NCBI GenBank assembly: GCA_002709225.1
Contig: PAQH01000139.1
Span: forward strand, 1-41,153
DNA length: 41,153 bases
Reading direction: 5' to 3'
DNA from: Planctomycetaceae bacterium
GTDB lineage: Bacteria; Planctomycetota; Planctomycetia; Pirellulales; Pirellulaceae
Each line of letters opens with the position of its first letter. The first letter of the stretch is position 1. Of this stretch, positions 16,221 to 25,815 are shown piece after piece. The position numbers were made by a program, and so were the translations under genes. The notes under the pieces are model-generated. The model worked only from the letters and a program-made list of their open reading frames with translations. It ran no database searches and was not told the origin of the DNA.

Positions 16221-17576
16221 ATGAAAACTTTGATCAAGAACGCAACGGTTGTACTTCCTGGCGAAACCCAATCTGTGGACGTTCTCCTGGACGGTCGAAT
16301 CATCGCCGACATCGACCCTGCACCTCAGATCCAGGTGGATGAAGTGATTGATGCCACGAGGCTTTGCCTCCTGCCGGGCGTGGTCGACGACCAGGTGCAT
16401 TTTCGGGAACCTGGCTTGACCCATAAAGAAGATCTACACCACGCCTCGCGGGCTTGTGCCCGTGGTGGAATTACAACATTTCTCGAAATGCCCAACACCC
16501 AGCCGACAACTACAACACAACAGCGTCTGGAAGAGAAACTCGCGGTCGCATCCCAGCAAAGCCTGGTCAACTACGGTTTTTACATCGGCGCCACAACCAC
16601 AAACCTGGAAGACCTAAAGTCCGCCCACCGGACACCTGGTATCAAGATTTTCATCGGCTCGAGTACCGGAAACTTACTGGTTGATGATCAAGACGCACTG
16701 GAGCGTATTTTTGCAGAGACAGAGCTTCCGATTACCGCGCATTGCGAAGACGAAACGACCATCCGGCGCAATACCGAGCGTTTTGCCGGCTCCACGAATG
16801 TCGCCGATCACTCTCGGATTCGGGATCACGAGGCCGCGTTAACGGCCACCAAGCGCGCCATTGACCTCGCCCGTCGCCACCGCCACCGGTTTCATGTCTT
16901 GCATGTCTCGACCGGAGCTGAAACAGCGCTACTTGCGGAACACGATTCACTACTCACAGGAGAGGCGTGCCCCCACCACCTGTTGCTCAACACCGGAGAT
17001 TACGAACGACTTGGAACCCTCGTTCAAATGAACCCTTCGATCAAGTCGGCCCAAGACAACGCCGAATTGTGGCAAGCGCTCCAACGCGGCCTACTTCAAG
17101 TCATTGCAACTGACCATTCACCCCATACGCTAGCGGAAAAACAGCAGCCCTTTCCCCAGGCTCCATCGGGCCTGCCCGCGGTCGAAAATTCACTGGCCCT
17201 CATACTAAACCAGGCGCACCAGGGACATTGCACGCTGCAACAAATCGCACATTGGATGTGCGACGCGCCCGCACGAGTGTGGGATCTCGTTGGCAAAGGG
17301 CGGATCGCCGTTGGCTATGACGCCGACTTAGTATTGGTCGATCTCGAGAAAACGGAAACGGTGTTGAATGAAAATCAACTCACGAAATGCGGCTGGAGCG
17401 CCTGGCACGGCGTCTCTCTCACTGGCTGGCCCGTGCGGACCTGGGTCGGAGGGCAACAAGTGTATTGTGACGGCGACTTCGATGAGTCGTGTCGCGGCTG
17501 GGAAGTCCAATTTGACCACGCGCGAGGGGGCTACTGGAAAACCGGCGGATTACCTGCAGACTTCCAATCCGCGTAA
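16221..17576 (+). CDS. pyrC: Dihydroorotase (class I)
   Basis: A 451-residue amidohydrolase that interconverts carbamoyl-aspartate and dihydroorotate in pyrimidine synthesis, in the cytosol. Key features are [18 protein letters not shown] (H60, R62), the [17 protein letters not shown] segment with the candidate carboxylated lysine, [25 protein letters not shown] and [10 protein letters not shown] with the catalytic Asp. The first His of the usual HxH pair is Gln58 (QVH). I recall this [10 protein letters not shown] form from Bacteroidetes-type enzymes, so it is a family variant rather than damage. The ATG at 16221 is preferred over an in-frame TTG four codons earlier. The gene stands alone. 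Allantoinase or hydantoinase is less likely given the [10 protein letters not shown] block. Confidence 0.85.
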   Translation: MKTLIKNATVVLPGETQSVDVLLDGRIIADIDPAPQIQVDEVIDATRLCLLPGVVDDQVHFREPGLTHKEDLHHASRACARGGITTFLEMPNTQPTTTTQQRLEEKLAVASQQSLVNYGFYIGATTTNLEDLKSAHRTPGIKIFIGSSTGNLLVDDQDALERIFAETELPITAHCEDETTIRRNTERFAGSTNVADHSRIRDHEAALTATKRAIDLARRHRHRFHVLHVSTGAETALLAEHDSLLTGEACPHHLLLNTGDYERLGTLVQMNPSIKSAQDNAELWQALQRGLLQVIATDHSPHTLAEKQQPFPQAPSGLPAVENSLALILNQAHQGHCTLQQIAHWMCDAPARVWDLVGKGRIAVGYDADLVLVDLEKTETVLNENQLTKCGWSAWHGVSLTGWPVRTWVGGQQVYCDGDFDESCRGWEVQFDHARGGYWKTGGLPADFQSA

Positions 17577-17939
17577 ACTTCACCACCTAAGCACGCCCGC
17601 CGCCTACCCGCTTCCCTCCATCAGGTCCTGTTACGAAAAGCCAGAGTTTCCAGGTCTAGCGGTTGAACCAACGGGGCGAATGTGTCTATTCTGTTTCTTA
17701 GCTACACGAGACCGAAATAAGAGACGCGGTTCCCGACCCCTGACAGCCTACCAATGTCCACTCCCAGGGCAGCATGTCTCGGTAGACGGCAAACCACCGT
17801 TCATCCCAACCGTTGATCTGTTGCGTGCCGCAGTAATAGCAAACAAACGCGTCCTTCGACCCTCATAGAACCAGCACACCAGTCGTCTCAACTGCGGGAA
17901 AGCCACTGGCCTGGTTCAGTACGAACCCGTCAAATCACC
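17577..17939 (+). other. Intergenic region, 363 bp
   Basis: Lies between dihydroorotase and the desaturase. I see no credible gene, hairpin or promoter. Open frames here run in from the dihydroorotase gene in another frame and look random. Confidence 0.4.
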
Positions 17940-19031
17940 ATGAGCAATACTGCTTCACCCACCGCCACATTTTCGCTCACCGAAGCCAGAGAGATTGTCA
18001 GCGACTTGTATGTGCCAAACCGCTGGATCTACTGGTTGGACTACGGCCTCACCATCGCTGTGGCACACACTCTATTTCTCGCCCTGGCTAGTATCACTCT
18101 CTGGTTCGATGGCCCGGAATCCTGGAAATGGGCGTTACTCGGTGTTGGGTATGTGATTGACGTCTTGTTGTATTACCGTGGTTCCATTTTCATTCATGAA
18201 TTGACGCATTTGCGCGTCGGCACTTTCAACGCGTTTCGAGTCTTCTGGAACGCCACCTACGGCGTCCCCCTGCTGGTTCCCTCCTTCCTGTATTTCCTGC
18301 ACCTCGATCACCATCGCCGCAAATGCTACGGAACACGTGAAGACGGCGAGTATGTGGCGTTGGAATACATGTCAAAGTGGTACATCGTGCTGTTCCTGAT
18401 AGCGCCCCTCCTGTTACCAGCATTGGCTGTCTTCCGATTCCTTGTGCTCAGCTCGGTGGGGTGGCTAATTCCAGCGTTCCGCCGGCAAGTTCACCGAGCT
18501 CGTTCGTCACTCGCCATGGACTTGCGGTACGAACGGCCATTACCGACGGCAGCTGGCCTGCGGATGATCTTGCTCCAAGAAGCCTCTTGTTTTCTCTGGA
18601 TTGTGGGCGTCATTTTCTTGCTCACGACCAGTTTGCGAACCATGGCGATTCCACTACTGATTCAGGGTTACGCAACGCTGGCTGGCATCGCTATGCTTAA
18701 TGGCTTTCGGGCGCTGATCACGCATCGCTGGTCTGGCGACGAAACGCACATGACTTTCCTGCAACAACTTCTGGACTCGGTGAACTTTCCACGCCGAGGT
18801 ATCGGGGAAATCTGGGCGCCGGTCGGGCAACGGTTTCATGCAACCCACCACTTGTTTCCATCGATCCCCTACCACAATCTGGGCATTGCCCATCGACGTC
18901 TAATAGCGCAGCTCCCCGAAGATTCACCGTACCGGTTAACGGCGTCGTATTCGGGCTGGAAGTCCTTCGCCGACGTTTGGCAGCGGGCCGGTAGCCGGCG
19001 ACACGAAAACCCCATCCGCTGGTTGTTCTAG
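17940..19031 (+). CDS. Membrane fatty acid desaturase
   Basis: A 363-residue integral membrane protein with the three histidine boxes of the fatty-acid desaturase/hydroxylase superfamily: HELTH (near residue 84), HLDHHRR (near 121) and HATHH (near 301). Together they bind a di-iron centre. Hydrophobic helices lie around residues 30-52, 60-78, 140-175 and 215-250, with the boxes on the cytosolic face as usual. It would introduce a double bond or hydroxyl group into an acyl chain or carotenoid-like lipid; the exact substrate cannot be told. The ATG at 17940 is the first in frame and is preceded by no ribosome site. No ferredoxin or reductase gene is next to it. Confidence 0.85.
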   Translation: MSNTASPTATFSLTEAREIVSDLYVPNRWIYWLDYGLTIAVAHTLFLALASITLWFDGPESWKWALLGVGYVIDVLLYYRGSIFIHELTHLRVGTFNAFRVFWNATYGVPLLVPSFLYFLHLDHHRRKCYGTREDGEYVALEYMSKWYIVLFLIAPLLLPALAVFRFLVLSSVGWLIPAFRRQVHRARSSLAMDLRYERPLPTAAGLRMILLQEASCFLWIVGVIFLLTTSLRTMAIPLLIQGYATLAGIAMLNGFRALITHRWSGDETHMTFLQQLLDSVNFPRRGIGEIWAPVGQRFHATHHLFPSIPYHNLGIAHRRLIAQLPEDSPYRLTASYSGWKSFADVWQRAGSRRHENPIRWLF

Positions 19032-19252
19032 GCTCTTCCGAGACTGCTGGTATTACCAAGTTGTCCAATCGAACCCAATGGAACAACGCCGGGACGCCTC
19101 GTATTTGGGAAACCACGCGGGCGGGAAACACGCCAGCCTTACCCGCGGTCCTGCTATATCGGCTCCGCATGTGGTCACCGAGTCAGGCAGCAACGTACTT
19201 GCCCGATGGAACCAGAGACCCCGAGTCAAAGTAACGCCAGGCGACAACCACC

Positions 19253-19876
19253 CTAGTTCGCTAAACCACCCGTAAACTTGCGCACAACTCCGACAATCAC
19301 ACCGAGGACACGAGCGTGTTTTACATAAATCGGATCCATGTCGGCGTTCGCAGGCTGTAAGCGGATACGGCCTTTTTCTGGGTACCAATACTTGAGTGTC
19401 GCTTCTCCGTCTGGCGTTTCCGCCACAACCATGTCTCCAGGTACGGCGGTTTGCCGGCGTTCAACGACGACATAATCGCCATCAGCGATTTGCGCATCAA
19501 TCATCGAATCGCCGGAGACATGCAGCACAAATCGATCATCACCGGAAAACCAATCGCCAAAATCAATTCGCTCGCGTTGCTCAAATGCCAGGCTCGTCAT
19601 GCCAGCAGCCACTGTCCCCACCATCGGGAGCCCTTTGAATTCACTCACGACTTCTTGAGTCAACTCAATTGCGCGCGACTTGTTCGGCGAACGGTAAATC
19701 AGACCTTTTTTTTCCAGTGCTCTCAGATGGCACATCACACCGTTCGGCGAGCGAATCCCAAAATGCTCGCCAATCTCACGCACTGTTGGGCCGTACCCTC
19801 TGTCGACGATCTGCTGTCGAACAAATACAAAAACCCGCTTTTGCTTTTCCGTTAAACGTTCAATCGGCGTCGACAT
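19253..19876 (-). CDS. lexA: LexA repressor (SOS regulator)
   Basis: A 207-residue transcriptional repressor of the DNA-damage response. The N-terminal winged helix spans about residues 1-70, with the recognition region PTVREIGEHFGIRSPNGVMCHL. A linker holds the self-cleavage site A91-G92 (GTVAAGMT). The C-terminal peptidase domain has the catalytic Ser124 (SGDSMID) and Lys162 (GEATLKYW). RecA-stimulated cleavage would inactivate it. The ATG at 19876 gives the standard MSTPIERLTEKQKRV opening; the frame continues 8 codons upstream. Length matches the usual ~200 residues. An imperfect 21-bp palindrome 80 bp upstream is a candidate autoregulatory operator. Confidence 0.93.
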   Translation of the reverse strand: MSTPIERLTEKQKRVFVFVRQQIVDRGYGPTVREIGEHFGIRSPNGVMCHLRALEKKGLIYRSPNKSRAIELTQEVVSEFKGLPMVGTVAAGMTSLAFEQRERIDFGDWFSGDDRFVLHVSGDSMIDAQIADGDYVVVERRQTAVPGDMVVAETPDGEATLKYWYPEKGRIRLQPANADMDPIYVKHARVLGVIVGVVRKFTGGLAN

Positions 19877-19955
19877 GGCAACCGGATCCGTTCCGCCCAA
19901 AAGAGATCAACAGCCGTACAGCTCCAGGGGAGACATTGCCCAGTGCTATACACAC

Positions 19956-19976
19956 GTTCACACGATTCGTTTGTAC
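19956..19976. promoter_or_regulatory. Imperfect 21-bp palindrome upstream of lexA
   Basis: GTTCACACGA and TCGTTTGTAC flank a central T and pair at 8 of 10 positions. lexA genes are usually autorepressed from such dyads, but operator sequence varies by phylum and I do not know the motif for this group. Confidence 0.3.
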
Positions 19977-20079
19977 ACTACCGCTGCAGGTTTGTCGAGC
20001 CAAGCCTCGCCGTTGCTGGGCAGCGGGCGGCACCGATGTTGGCCAACGGCGGCGGCTTTACATCAACCGGGCGCAGAAA

Positions 20080-21966
20080 TTAAAGCGCTTGGCCGTTCCA
20101 ACGGGCAAAAGCCTCCATAGCCAGGTACTCCGGCAAACCGATGCTGTTGTAGCGATTCGCAGTATCGATATTGCGATCTTCCGCACGTTTCCAAAATTCT
20201 CGTGGATCGGTGCCGGGAAAGAGTGCTTCATCCTTCTGGCTCTCGTGCATGAAAATCGCCTTCTTCTTGCGTTCCAGGTCGCTCGGGCTGAGGGGCACAG
20301 CAATATCGATTTCATGCAGCTCATATTCCTGCCATGCACCCCGATACAACAGAACTTCCGGGCAACCCACAAGATTCTTATAGGTCTGATCGAGCGCGCG
20401 AAAAATCGCTGCCGCACACATTCGATGAGTTCCGTGAGGATCCGACAAATCTCCAGCGACATAAACTTGCGTCGGTTGGACCTTCTCCAAAAGCTCGCAA
20501 ATCAATTCAACATCCTGCTCACCGATCGGCAGCTTGGCAACGGTTCCCGTCCGATAAAATGGCAGATCGAGAAAATGCAAATTCTCTTTCTGGCAACGGA
20601 CCTCCATAGTCGCCGCTTTCGCTTCCGACCAGCGAATCAGCCCCTTAATGCGCATCACGGCGTCGACGTCCAATTGCCCCGGCTGCTTGCTCGCTAACGC
20701 ATCCACAACGGTCTGCTGGACCCGTCGAGACTTCTCTTCGTCAATCTCAAAAAGACGATTGAACTCGGTAACCAGGTCGGCGACTCGACTCGCGTCGTGA
20801 TCAAAAACAGCGATATTACCACTCGTCATGTAGGCCACATGGACCTCATGCCCGTCATCGTTCATCCGCAAGATCGTACCGCCCATACTGATGACATCAT
20901 CATCCGGATGAGGGCTAAAGCAAAGCACGCGCTGTGTGTCGGTCCCAGCAGGATGGTATTGAATCGTCTCAACCATCCAACGAAATACCCGGTGCGCGAG
21001 TCGCGCCGCTGGACCGCGGCGGCGAACCAATCGATGCAAGTTGTGGTTCCGAAAGTCATCGTCGTCAAGTTTCAAGAGCGCCTTGCCTGTCTGGTCGCAC
21101 AACCAGAGCAGAGCGCGCTTGATTGCTTCGTCCGTCCACTCAATGTTTCCTTGCAACCAGGGAGTTGCGTAACCAGTCAAGTCGCGCGCTGCTGCTCGGT
21201 CCACCAAAATGGTCGTGTCATCATGGTCCTGCAAAAAAGAAGCGGGCACACGATCGGTAACTTGACCTTCCACCGTTTCTCGGACGATGTCCGATTTGTG
21301 TTCTCCTGTCGCCAACAACAACACTTTGCGAGCTTCCAGAATCGTCGCCAACCCCATGGTGATAGCTTGCGTGGGAACATTCTCCTCACCGAAAAAATCG
21401 CTCGCCGCAGACTTTCGTGTGACTGGATCAAGAGTACACAGACGGGTTCGGCTATTGCGAATACTAAAAGGCTCATTGAACCCGATGTGCCCATTGCGAC
21501 CGATACCCAACAACTGCAAATCGATGCCGCCCGCCGCCTGGATGCGATCCTCGAAATCGCGACAGTAGGCGTCAAGCTCTTCCAAAGGAATGGTGCCATT
21601 GGGAATGTGAATGTTTTCCGGTCGAATGTTGACATGGTCGAACAGGTGTTCTTGCATCCACCGGTGATAGCTCTGCAACTGGTCCGCCGCCATCCCGTAG
21701 TACTCGTCCAAGTTGAACGTCGTGACGTTGGAGAAATCCAGGTTTTCCTTCTCGTGGAGCCGTACCAGCTCCCGATAGGTACCCACTGGCGTCGATCCCG
21801 TTGGCAGACCGAGTACCGTGGGGCGCCCCAGTGCATTTCGTTCGCGCACCAGACTGGCGATTATCTGGGCAACATGCTCAGCCAATGATGTGCCGGAGCC
21901 AAAAACGTAGGTGGGAATCTTGGCTCCCGGACACTGCCAAGCTTGGCTAGTAGGGTTGAATGACAT
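20080..21966 (-). CDS. NagB-like glucosamine-6-phosphate deaminase fused to a PIG-L deacetylase domain
   Basis: About 628 residues from the ATG at 21966; an in-frame ATG at 21990 would add 8. The N-terminal half is NagB: VLGLPTGSTPVGTYREL (sugar-phosphate loop), TFNLDEYYGM (catalytic Asp, E. coli Asp72) and LLGIGRNGHIGFNEP. In that last motif the E. coli Asp141 is Asn, while His and Glu are kept. The C-terminal half, from about residue 345, is a PIG-L/LmbE zinc deacetylase with FSPHPDDDVISMGGT and the later DPHGTHRM. NagB converts glucosamine-6-phosphate to fructose-6-phosphate and ammonia; PIG-L domains remove N-acetyl groups. The same architecture exists in Bacteroidetes. The fusion suggests deacetylation and deamination of an amino sugar by one cytosolic protein, though the Asp-to-Asn change leaves the deaminase activity in doubt. 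Confidence 0.85.
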   Translation of the reverse strand: MSFNPTSQAWQCPGAKIPTYVFGSGTSLAEHVAQIIASLVRERNALGRPTVLGLPTGSTPVGTYRELVRLHEKENLDFSNVTTFNLDEYYGMAADQLQSYHRWMQEHLFDHVNIRPENIHIPNGTIPLEELDAYCRDFEDRIQAAGGIDLQLLGIGRNGHIGFNEPFSIRNSRTRLCTLDPVTRKSAASDFFGEENVPTQAITMGLATILEARKVLLLATGEHKSDIVRETVEGQVTDRVPASFLQDHDDTTILVDRAAARDLTGYATPWLQGNIEWTDEAIKRALLWLCDQTGKALLKLDDDDFRNHNLHRLVRRRGPAARLAHRVFRWMVETIQYHPAGTDTQRVLCFSPHPDDDVISMGGTILRMNDDGHEVHVAYMTSGNIAVFDHDASRVADLVTEFNRLFEIDEEKSRRVQQTVVDALASKQPGQLDVDAVMRIKGLIRWSEAKAATMEVRCQKENLHFLDLPFYRTGTVAKLPIGEQDVELICELLEKVQPTQVYVAGDLSDPHGTHRMCAAAIFRALDQTYKNLVGCPEVLLYRGAWQEYELHEIDIAVPLSPSDLERKKKAIFMHESQKDEALFPGTDPREFWKRAEDRNIDTANRYNSIGLPEYLAMEAFARWNGQAL

Positions 21967-22152
21967 CAAACAAAATGTTCTTGGAAACATAAGAAAGGGG
22001 GGTTAGATAGGGAACGCAGTCCCCATTATTCCAGAATGCTTGCCCCGGATCGAGCGGTTAATCCGGAAAACAGAGGGCGATTGGTCAGATTCTTGCCATT
22101 GTGCCCTAACTGGGGCCCGCCAGCCTGCCCACTGCTGGCACGTGGAACGACT

Positions 22153-25100
22153 TTAGCGTCGCGGTGCCAGCGGCGTGCACTCCCGCTGTGACTCCGCTTG
22201 CGTCCGCAGACCCTCGTCACGGAAAAGACCCCGTAGCAGCCGCTCCCACCACAACTGATCCTGATGGACCGCGTCCACCGCTTGTAATCGGCGGGCCAAC
22301 GGGTCTCCAGGTGTCACTGTTGCGATATCAACGGAACTTCTCGTCTGGCTCGCTGTCACCGTGACCGCCCCCACCGGACCGCTGTGACTTTCCGTACCAA
22401 CTGGTGCCCGCTGCACATCACACGCAGGAACCCATGTCGCCTCGGGCAGGTCACTAAACTGCATCAACTTCACACCACCGGCGTCATCCAGGCCAGCCTC
22501 TCCTTCCGGATTTTGATCACGGCTATTCAAGTAATTCGTCACCTCAATCGCATCTGCCGGTGTAACGTGGTTATCTCCATTTACGTCATAGTAGGCGGGA
22601 GGAACGAACGGTGTACCGGATGGTTCGGGCAGCGGGCCAGGAAAATCGTCGTTCAAGTTCAGTAAATTGATGATCAGCAATACATCGATCGCCGAAACAG
22701 TACCATCGCTGTTGACGTCATAGGGCTGATGGGGATTCTGAAACGGCGCGACCCACTCAACGGCAACCGTCACGATCGCCACGTTGGAGCGCGCACCCAT
22801 GTCATCTTCAACCGTGTAGGCAAACTGATCAAAGCCAAAATAATCCTGCTGCGGGTTATAGGTAATTCCACCACTCGCATCGATGGCAACAGAACCGTGG
22901 GCCGGCGGGCTAACAACCAAAACCGAACCTGGCTCGATCTGCCCATCGGAATCACTATCGTTGGCAAGTATTTCGATCGACGCCGGTGTATTCTGATCGG
23001 TGAGCAGAACATCATCGACCGCTGTTGGTGGTTCATTGACCAAAATCGTGACAACCGCCGGTTCGGAGTTTAAGCCCTGGTCATCACGAACCGTATACTG
23101 AAGTGAATCCAGTCCCGTAAACCCAAATCTTGGAAGATAAGAAATCGTGCCGTCCGCCTGCACTAGGGAGGTTCCATTTGCCGGAGCCTGAACAACTTCC
23201 ACACTTCCATGGTCGACTGTTCCGTCCAGATCCGTATCGTTGTCAGTAACTGAGATCGTGAGTGACGCTTCTCGCTCTACAACAACAGCATCGTTAACCG
23301 CCGTCGGAGCATCGTTCACTGGCTCAACCACCACATCTAACACACGCAAGGCGGACTGCGCACCACCCTCACCTGCATGGCCTGCATCATCAACTCCCAC
23401 CGTTACCGAAGCCATGCCTGCCCAATTGGCATGGGGTGTAAAAAGCAAACCCGCGAGCACCGTATTTAACTCTTGCAGTTTCCCCGAGAACATGATGCGG
23501 TTGTCTGCCTGGCCATCGCCCAAGAGGTAATCAACACCCCCTGTCACCACTAGGTCCAACACCCCTCCCGTAGCCGCCAAGTCAACCGTCAGAAGCCCTT
23601 CCCCAGCATCCACGTCTACGATGGCAGCTGCGCCCTCAGGTGCCACTGTGAGAAACAGCGGGACATCCTCCGCGGTCTCCTGCACTGGTACAAACCCAAA
23701 CACTGGTGGATCATTGACCGCTTGCACTGTGATTTCGAGCAGGTCACGATCCACGCCCACGTCACCTGTGGCTCCCACGTCGGTTGAAGTCACTTCCAGT
23801 GTTGCCAGGCCCGCGTAATCTTGATCGGGTTGAAACCGCAGGCTGTCTAACGCGAGGTTGAGATCCGCCAGTTGCCCAACCATGACCAGCTGGCGATCCG
23901 CCACTCCGTCACCTGTCTCCAGGCGAATACCCGCAAAATCCAGGAGCGTCAGCACACCGTGTTCCGTCGCAAGGACCACGCGCACATCACCGCTGCCTTC
24001 TTCGTTGTCCGTATCTGACACTCCAATCGCGGTCCCCATCGCACCAGTGAACGCCACCTCCCCATCCTCGTCCACCAACAGCGGATCGGGTAGTAGATTG
24101 ACTGGAGGGTCATTTACGGCCAGAACGGAAATCGGGATTTCATCGACAGCGATCTGCTCACCACCAAGGCCCGACTGCCCCAGATCACGAGAAATGATCA
24201 CAATCCGCGCCGCACCCAGCGCGTCATTAAAGTCCCTGGCCGGCCGGAAGCTTACACTCGCGAGCGCCTCGTTCACCGCCGACAGAGACCCGGAAAACAC
24301 CACCGCCTCGTGGTCCACGGGACCTCCCGTACGATACACAACGTCGGCTGCCGAATTGAGCGTCATAGTCCCGTTTTCCGCAGTCAGCGTTACGGTCAGT
24401 TGACCTCCGCCGATGTCGACGTCACTCACCACAATCTGCTGTCCGGATTCAGCATCCAAGGTGAGAACCGTATCCTCCCAGGTTACAACTCCGCTGGGAA
24501 TCGCATGGACAGGCGGATCATTGACCGCCAGCACGTTGACCATCACCGTCGTGTTATCGGTACCCACGGTCGTTTCCGTGCCGGTAAAGTTACCCAGATC
24601 GCTGCTCCACAAATCGATCTCCGCAATTCCGGAAAAGTCAGGGTCGGGGGTAAACGTCAACCCGTCTAGCGCCACATTGATCGCCGCCAAGGGGCCGCTG
24701 AACCGTAGCGTATGGTCCGCTTCGCCATCCCCCACCTCGAAGTCCAACGCATCCTGGTCCGTCAAGGTCACATGCCCTCGATCCACGTCAATGGAAACTT
24801 CCAGACGATCAGCACCAAGGAAAGCGTCCGCGTCCGAGATAGCAACGCCGTTCCCGGTCGCCAGGGAAAATACCAGGGGCTGATCCTCGTCCACCGTACC
24901 GATCGCCGGCGCTGTAATAACCGGGGGATCGTTTACGGTATCCGTATAGACCATTGAGAACTGCGTGGAACCGTCTGTCTGGTTCGCCGCCAAGAGATTG
25001 CCCACCGCATCGCGCACCCCGCTGTCAGCGGTATTGTCGATGACAATGCGATAAACCGCATCCAACGCAAAAACACCATCTGCAATCAAGGCTACGGTAT

Positions 25101-25467
25101 TTTCGGTTTCGTCGTAGGAGAACAGATATTCCTCGCCGGCCACCATTTCGCGGTCATTCTGAAACAGCCGAAAAGCCTCTCCTTGAACCGAATCGCTATC
25201 GATACCGCTCCCCACGTCGCTCAAGGAAACCTGGAACGTACCCGGGGCCGTGGTCGTGTCGACATGAACAACGGTCGCCGCTGCAACGAGGTCGTCAACA
25301 CCGTCGTCGAGCGGCTCCACCAGTGTCGCCAGCGGCGGGTCTAGATCCGCCGCCAGTAAGTCCCGTGGCTCCAGCGTCTCGCAGCGCAGAAATCGACGCC
25401 GCCAGCGATGCAGACGCCCAGCATTGGAGCGCGCAGCAATCCGTGAAAGCACGCTTCGAAATCTCAT
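22153..25467 (-). CDS. Giant extracellular protein: cadherin-like repeats, VCBS-type domains and dockerin
   Basis: A 1104-residue protein from the ATG at 25467. The N-terminus is Arg-rich, then RFLRCETLEPRDLLAADL, the motif typical of large secreted planctomycete proteins. A domain with calcium-rich turns follows (about 40-180), then four repeats of about 130-135 residues, each opening with VNDPPV (nucleotides near 24915, 24510, 24105 and 23710); the next repeat begins at VNDAPT near 23310. Two shorter cadherin-like units follow (SVTDNDTDLDGTVDHGSVEV and NDSDSDGQIEPGSVLV, each ending in FxGxDxxxYTVxDxxG). The C-terminal part has two dockerin type I calcium loops (DVNSDGTVSAIDVLLIINLL and DVNGDNHVTPADAIEV). 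It is likely surface-attached or released and involved in adhesion or assembly. A strong promoter lies upstream. No catalytic domain is seen. Confidence 0.88.
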   Translation of the reverse strand: MRFRSVLSRIAARSNAGRLHRWRRRFLRCETLEPRDLLAADLDPPLATLVEPLDDGVDDLVAAATVVHVDTTTAPGTFQVSLSDVGSGIDSDSVQGEAFRLFQNDREMVAGEEYLFSYDETENTVALIADGVFALDAVYRIVIDNTADSGVRDAVGNLLAANQTDGSTQFSMVYTDTVNDPPVITAPAIGTVDEDQPLVFSLATGNGVAISDADAFLGADRLEVSIDVDRGHVTLTDQDALDFEVGDGEADHTLRFSGPLAAINVALDGLTFTPDPDFSGIAEIDLWSSDLGNFTGTETTVGTDNTTVMVNVLAVNDPPVHAIPSGVVTWEDTVLTLDAESGQQIVVSDVDIGGGQLTVTLTAENGTMTLNSAADVVYRTGGPVDHEAVVFSGSLSAVNEALASVSFRPARDFNDALGAARIVIISRDLGQSGLGGEQIAVDEIPISVLAVNDPPVNLLPDPLLVDEDGEVAFTGAMGTAIGVSDTDNEEGSGDVRVVLATEHGVLTLLDFAGIRLETGDGVADRQLVMVGQLADLNLALDSLRFQPDQDYAGLATLEVTSTDVGATGDVGVDRDLLEITVQAVNDPPVFGFVPVQETAEDVPLFLTVAPEGAAAIVDVDAGEGLLTVDLAATGGVLDLVVTGGVDYLLGDGQADNRIMFSGKLQELNTVLAGLLFTPHANWAGMASVTVGVDDAGHAGEGGAQSALRVLDVVVEPVNDAPTAVNDAVVVEREASLTISVTDNDTDLDGTVDHGSVEVVQAPANGTSLVQADGTISYLPRFGFTGLDSLQYTVRDDQGLNSEPAVVTILVNEPPTAVDDVLLTDQNTPASIEILANDSDSDGQIEPGSVLVVSPPAHGSVAIDASGGITYNPQQDYFGFDQFAYTVEDDMGARSNVAIVTVAVEWVAPFQNPHQPYDVNSDGTVSAIDVLLIINLLNLNDDFPGPLPEPSGTPFVPPAYYDVNGDNHVTPADAIEVTNYLNSRDQNPEGEAGLDDAGGVKLMQFSDLPEATWVPACDVQRAPVGTESHSGPVGAVTVTASQTRSSVDIATVTPGDPLARRLQAVDAVHQDQLWWERLLRGLFRDEGLRTQAESQRECTPLAPRR

Positions 25468-25611
25468 GAGCAGAACCCCGGCGGCTGGGGGAATTGAAAT
25501 CCCCCCGAAACAACCGCAAACCCATTGCCTGAGTGGCACCGTCTCTAGCTGCCACGTGACCAACCGGCCACACAACCGGCCGTTTTAGCTGCAGCAGCGA
25601 TCACAACCGCA

Positions 25612-25640
25612 ATTATAGGGGTGACACAACTGGGTGCAAA
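25612..25640 (-). promoter_or_regulatory. Promoter of the giant dockerin protein
   Basis: On the minus strand a perfect -10 TATAAT (25617-25612) lies 17 bp after TTTGCA (25640-25635, 4 of 6 to the consensus). The leader to the ATG at 25467 is about 140 nt. It sits just past the terminator of the preceding operon, so the giant gene is probably transcribed on its own. Confidence 0.5.
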
Positions 25641-25734
25641 CAAACTGGGGGGTACGACCCCTATTTAACCCAGATTCCCCCAGCAGAACGCGGGGCCCCG
25701 CCGACAATGGGGCCACTCACCGTCTCGTGGCAAC

Positions 25735-25767
25735 AAAAAAAGCCCGGTTCCTCCAGGAAACCGGGCT
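25735..25767 (-). terminator. Rho-independent terminator of the DUF3467/adaptor operon
   Basis: AGCCCGGTT and AACCGGGCT form a perfect 9-bp stem with a 9-base loop. On the minus strand it is followed directly by a run of six or more T. It lies about 50 bp after the DUF3467 stop. Confidence 0.85.
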
Positions 25768-25815
25768 CTTGTATCGACGGCGCACGGCCACAGGATCCCC
25801 TGTGCCGCCGCTTGT

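Noticed and set aside
17368..17868. Frame of 166 codons at the end of dihydroorotase
   Set aside because: Overlaps pyrC in another frame for 200 bp and shows no conserved pattern.
19669..21888. Long plus-strand open frames opposite the NagB/PIG-L gene
   Set aside because: They have no domain signals, and the minus strand carries a complete, well-conserved protein. They are antisense shadows.
22164..25573. Plus-strand frames opposite the giant dockerin gene
   Set aside because: Ser/Thr/Pro-rich low-complexity products that mirror the repeat codons of the minus-strand gene; no family signal.
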